This document shows, in pieces, positions 13,471 through 14,100 of a stretch of 14,100 nucleotides of DNA. Made by a program: the position numbers and the translations under genes. Positions within the stretch are counted from its first letter, which is position 1. Each line of letters opens with the position of its first letter. Location: the NCBI GenBank assembly GCA_945613045.1, contig CALZAG010000026.1, forward strand, positions 1 through 14,100. Reading direction: 5' to 3'. The notes beneath the pieces are model-generated. The model worked only from the letters and a program-made list of their open reading frames with translations, was not told the origin of the DNA and did not search any database. Source of the stretch: an uncultured Clostridia bacterium. Lineage in GTDB: Bacteria; Bacillota; Clostridia; Oscillospirales; Oscillospiraceae.

Positions 13471-14100
13471 TCACAGGTACTCATGAGACGCCTCGACAAC
13501 GGCCTTTGCATTGATCTCAGGCGCATCGAAACTGCCTTTTTTCATGTAACACAGATATTCCCTGTTGCCCTCGGGTCCCTTGATGGGAGAATAATCTATG
13601 CCCATGACCGTCATTCCGACGCTCGGGGCAAATCCGAGGATACCCTCGATGACCGCAAGGTGGACGGTCTTATCCCGTACAACGCCTTTTTTACCTACCT
13701 CATTTTTTCCGGCCTCGAACTGCGGTTTTATAAGGCACACGAGCTCGGCGCCTTCTTTCAGAAGCGAACACACTGCCGGAAGCACGAGTTTTATCGAGAT
13801 AAATGAAAGGTCCATTACCGCAATGTCAATAGGCTCGGGTATCTGCTGGGTGCTGATGTACCGTATATTCGTGCGCTCCAGATTCACGACGCGCTCATCC
13901 TGCCTTAAGCTCCATGCGAGCTGACCGTAGCCGACGTCAACGGAATATACCTTTTTTGCTCCGTTTTTAAGGAGAACGTCTGTAAAGCCTCCGGTCGACG
14001 CGCCGCAGTCAATGCAGGTCTTTCCGGCGGGGTATATCGGAAAAATCTTCAAGGCTTTTTCAAGCTTGAATCCTCCCCTGCTTACATACGGCAGAGCCGC
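13471..14100 (-). CDS. tlyA: TlyA family RNA 2'-O-methyltransferase (partial, 5' end outside window)
   Basis: SAM-dependent ribose methyltransferase of the TlyA/hemolysin A family; characterised members methylate 16S and 23S rRNA cytidines and their presence sensitises ribosomes to capreomycin. The 209 visible codons begin in the linker YVSRGGFKLEKAL, which in full-length relatives follows an N-terminal S4 domain that must lie beyond 14100. The methyltransferase fold shows the SAM motif CIDCGASTGGFTDVLL, then VMDLSFISI, LIKPQFE and PEGNREYL. The lysine of RGGFK, D of VMDLS, K of LIKPQ and E of EGNRE form the K-D-K-E pattern of RrmJ-like enzymes. An apparent TTG at 14052 is inside the gene and is not the start. 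It opens the tlyA-nadK-argR-recN run. Confidence 0.96.
   Translation of the reverse strand, partial: AALPYVSRGGFKLEKALKIFPIYPAGKTCIDCGASTGGFTDVLLKNGAKKVYSVDVGYGQLAWSLRQDERVVNLERTNIRYISTQQIPEPIDIAVMDLSFISIKLVLPAVCSLLKEGAELVCLIKPQFEAGKNEVGKKGVVRDKTVHLAVIEGILGFAPSVGMTVMGIDYSPIKGPEGNREYLCYMKKGSFDAPEINAKAVVEASHEYL

Noticed and set aside
1..14100. CRISPR array, insertion sequence, prophage, toxin-antitoxin or defence system
   Set aside because: I looked for direct repeats with regular spacing, transposase or integrase motifs and paired small genes and saw none; apart from the two edge-truncated genes, every protein gene is intact and of a known family.

Overview
The window reads as a chromosomal housekeeping stretch from a member of the Bacillota, most likely class Clostridia. 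This rests on gene content and order: tlyA-nadK-argR-recN, a tyrosine T-box, RNase J, an E. coli-like (type A) RNase P RNA, a C_GCAxxG_C_C redox protein and strong AGGAGG-type ribosome binding sites. The exact family is a guess. All protein genes lie on the minus strand. Only rnpB is on the plus strand.

Reading in the direction of minus-strand transcription, from high to low coordinates, there are four units. (1) tlyA (5' end outside the window), nadK, argR and recN (14100-10429) form the well-known Gram-positive cluster of rRNA methylation, NADP supply, arginine regulation and DNA repair, with gaps of 9-15 nt. (2) A consensus promoter lying across the recN stop codon drives a T-box leader with a UAC (Tyr) specifier. 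It is followed by a C_GCAxxG_C_C redox protein, tyrS and ybaK (10446-8027), and the unit ends at a strong hairpin at 7989-8020. (3) A promoter at 7955-7927 and a leader of about 100 nt precede rpe, recR, RNase J, an M19 dipeptidase, an ArsC/Spx-like protein and pepD (7818-2050). The last four are tightly packed, with two 4-nt start/stop overlaps. This unit ends at a bidirectional hairpin at 2016-2045 that also ends rnpB. (4) murD and a methionine gamma-lyase/aluminium-resistance-type PLP protein (cut by the window edge) start from a promoter at 1629-1601, back to back with the rnpB promoter at 1640-1668.

Functionally the window covers peptidoglycan precursor synthesis (murD), tRNA maturation, charging and proofreading (rnpB, tyrS, ybaK), mRNA turnover (RNase J), recombination and repair (recR, recN), the pentose phosphate pathway (rpe), NADP synthesis (nadK), dipeptide breakdown (pepD, M19) and arginine control (argR). 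I see no mobile element, CRISPR array, toxin system or phage gene. The most interesting features are regulatory: the Tyr T-box placed ahead of a redox gene rather than directly ahead of tyrS, a T-box unit whose promoter sits inside recN with no terminator in between, the divergent rnpB/murD promoters, and an unexplained leader upstream of rpe.
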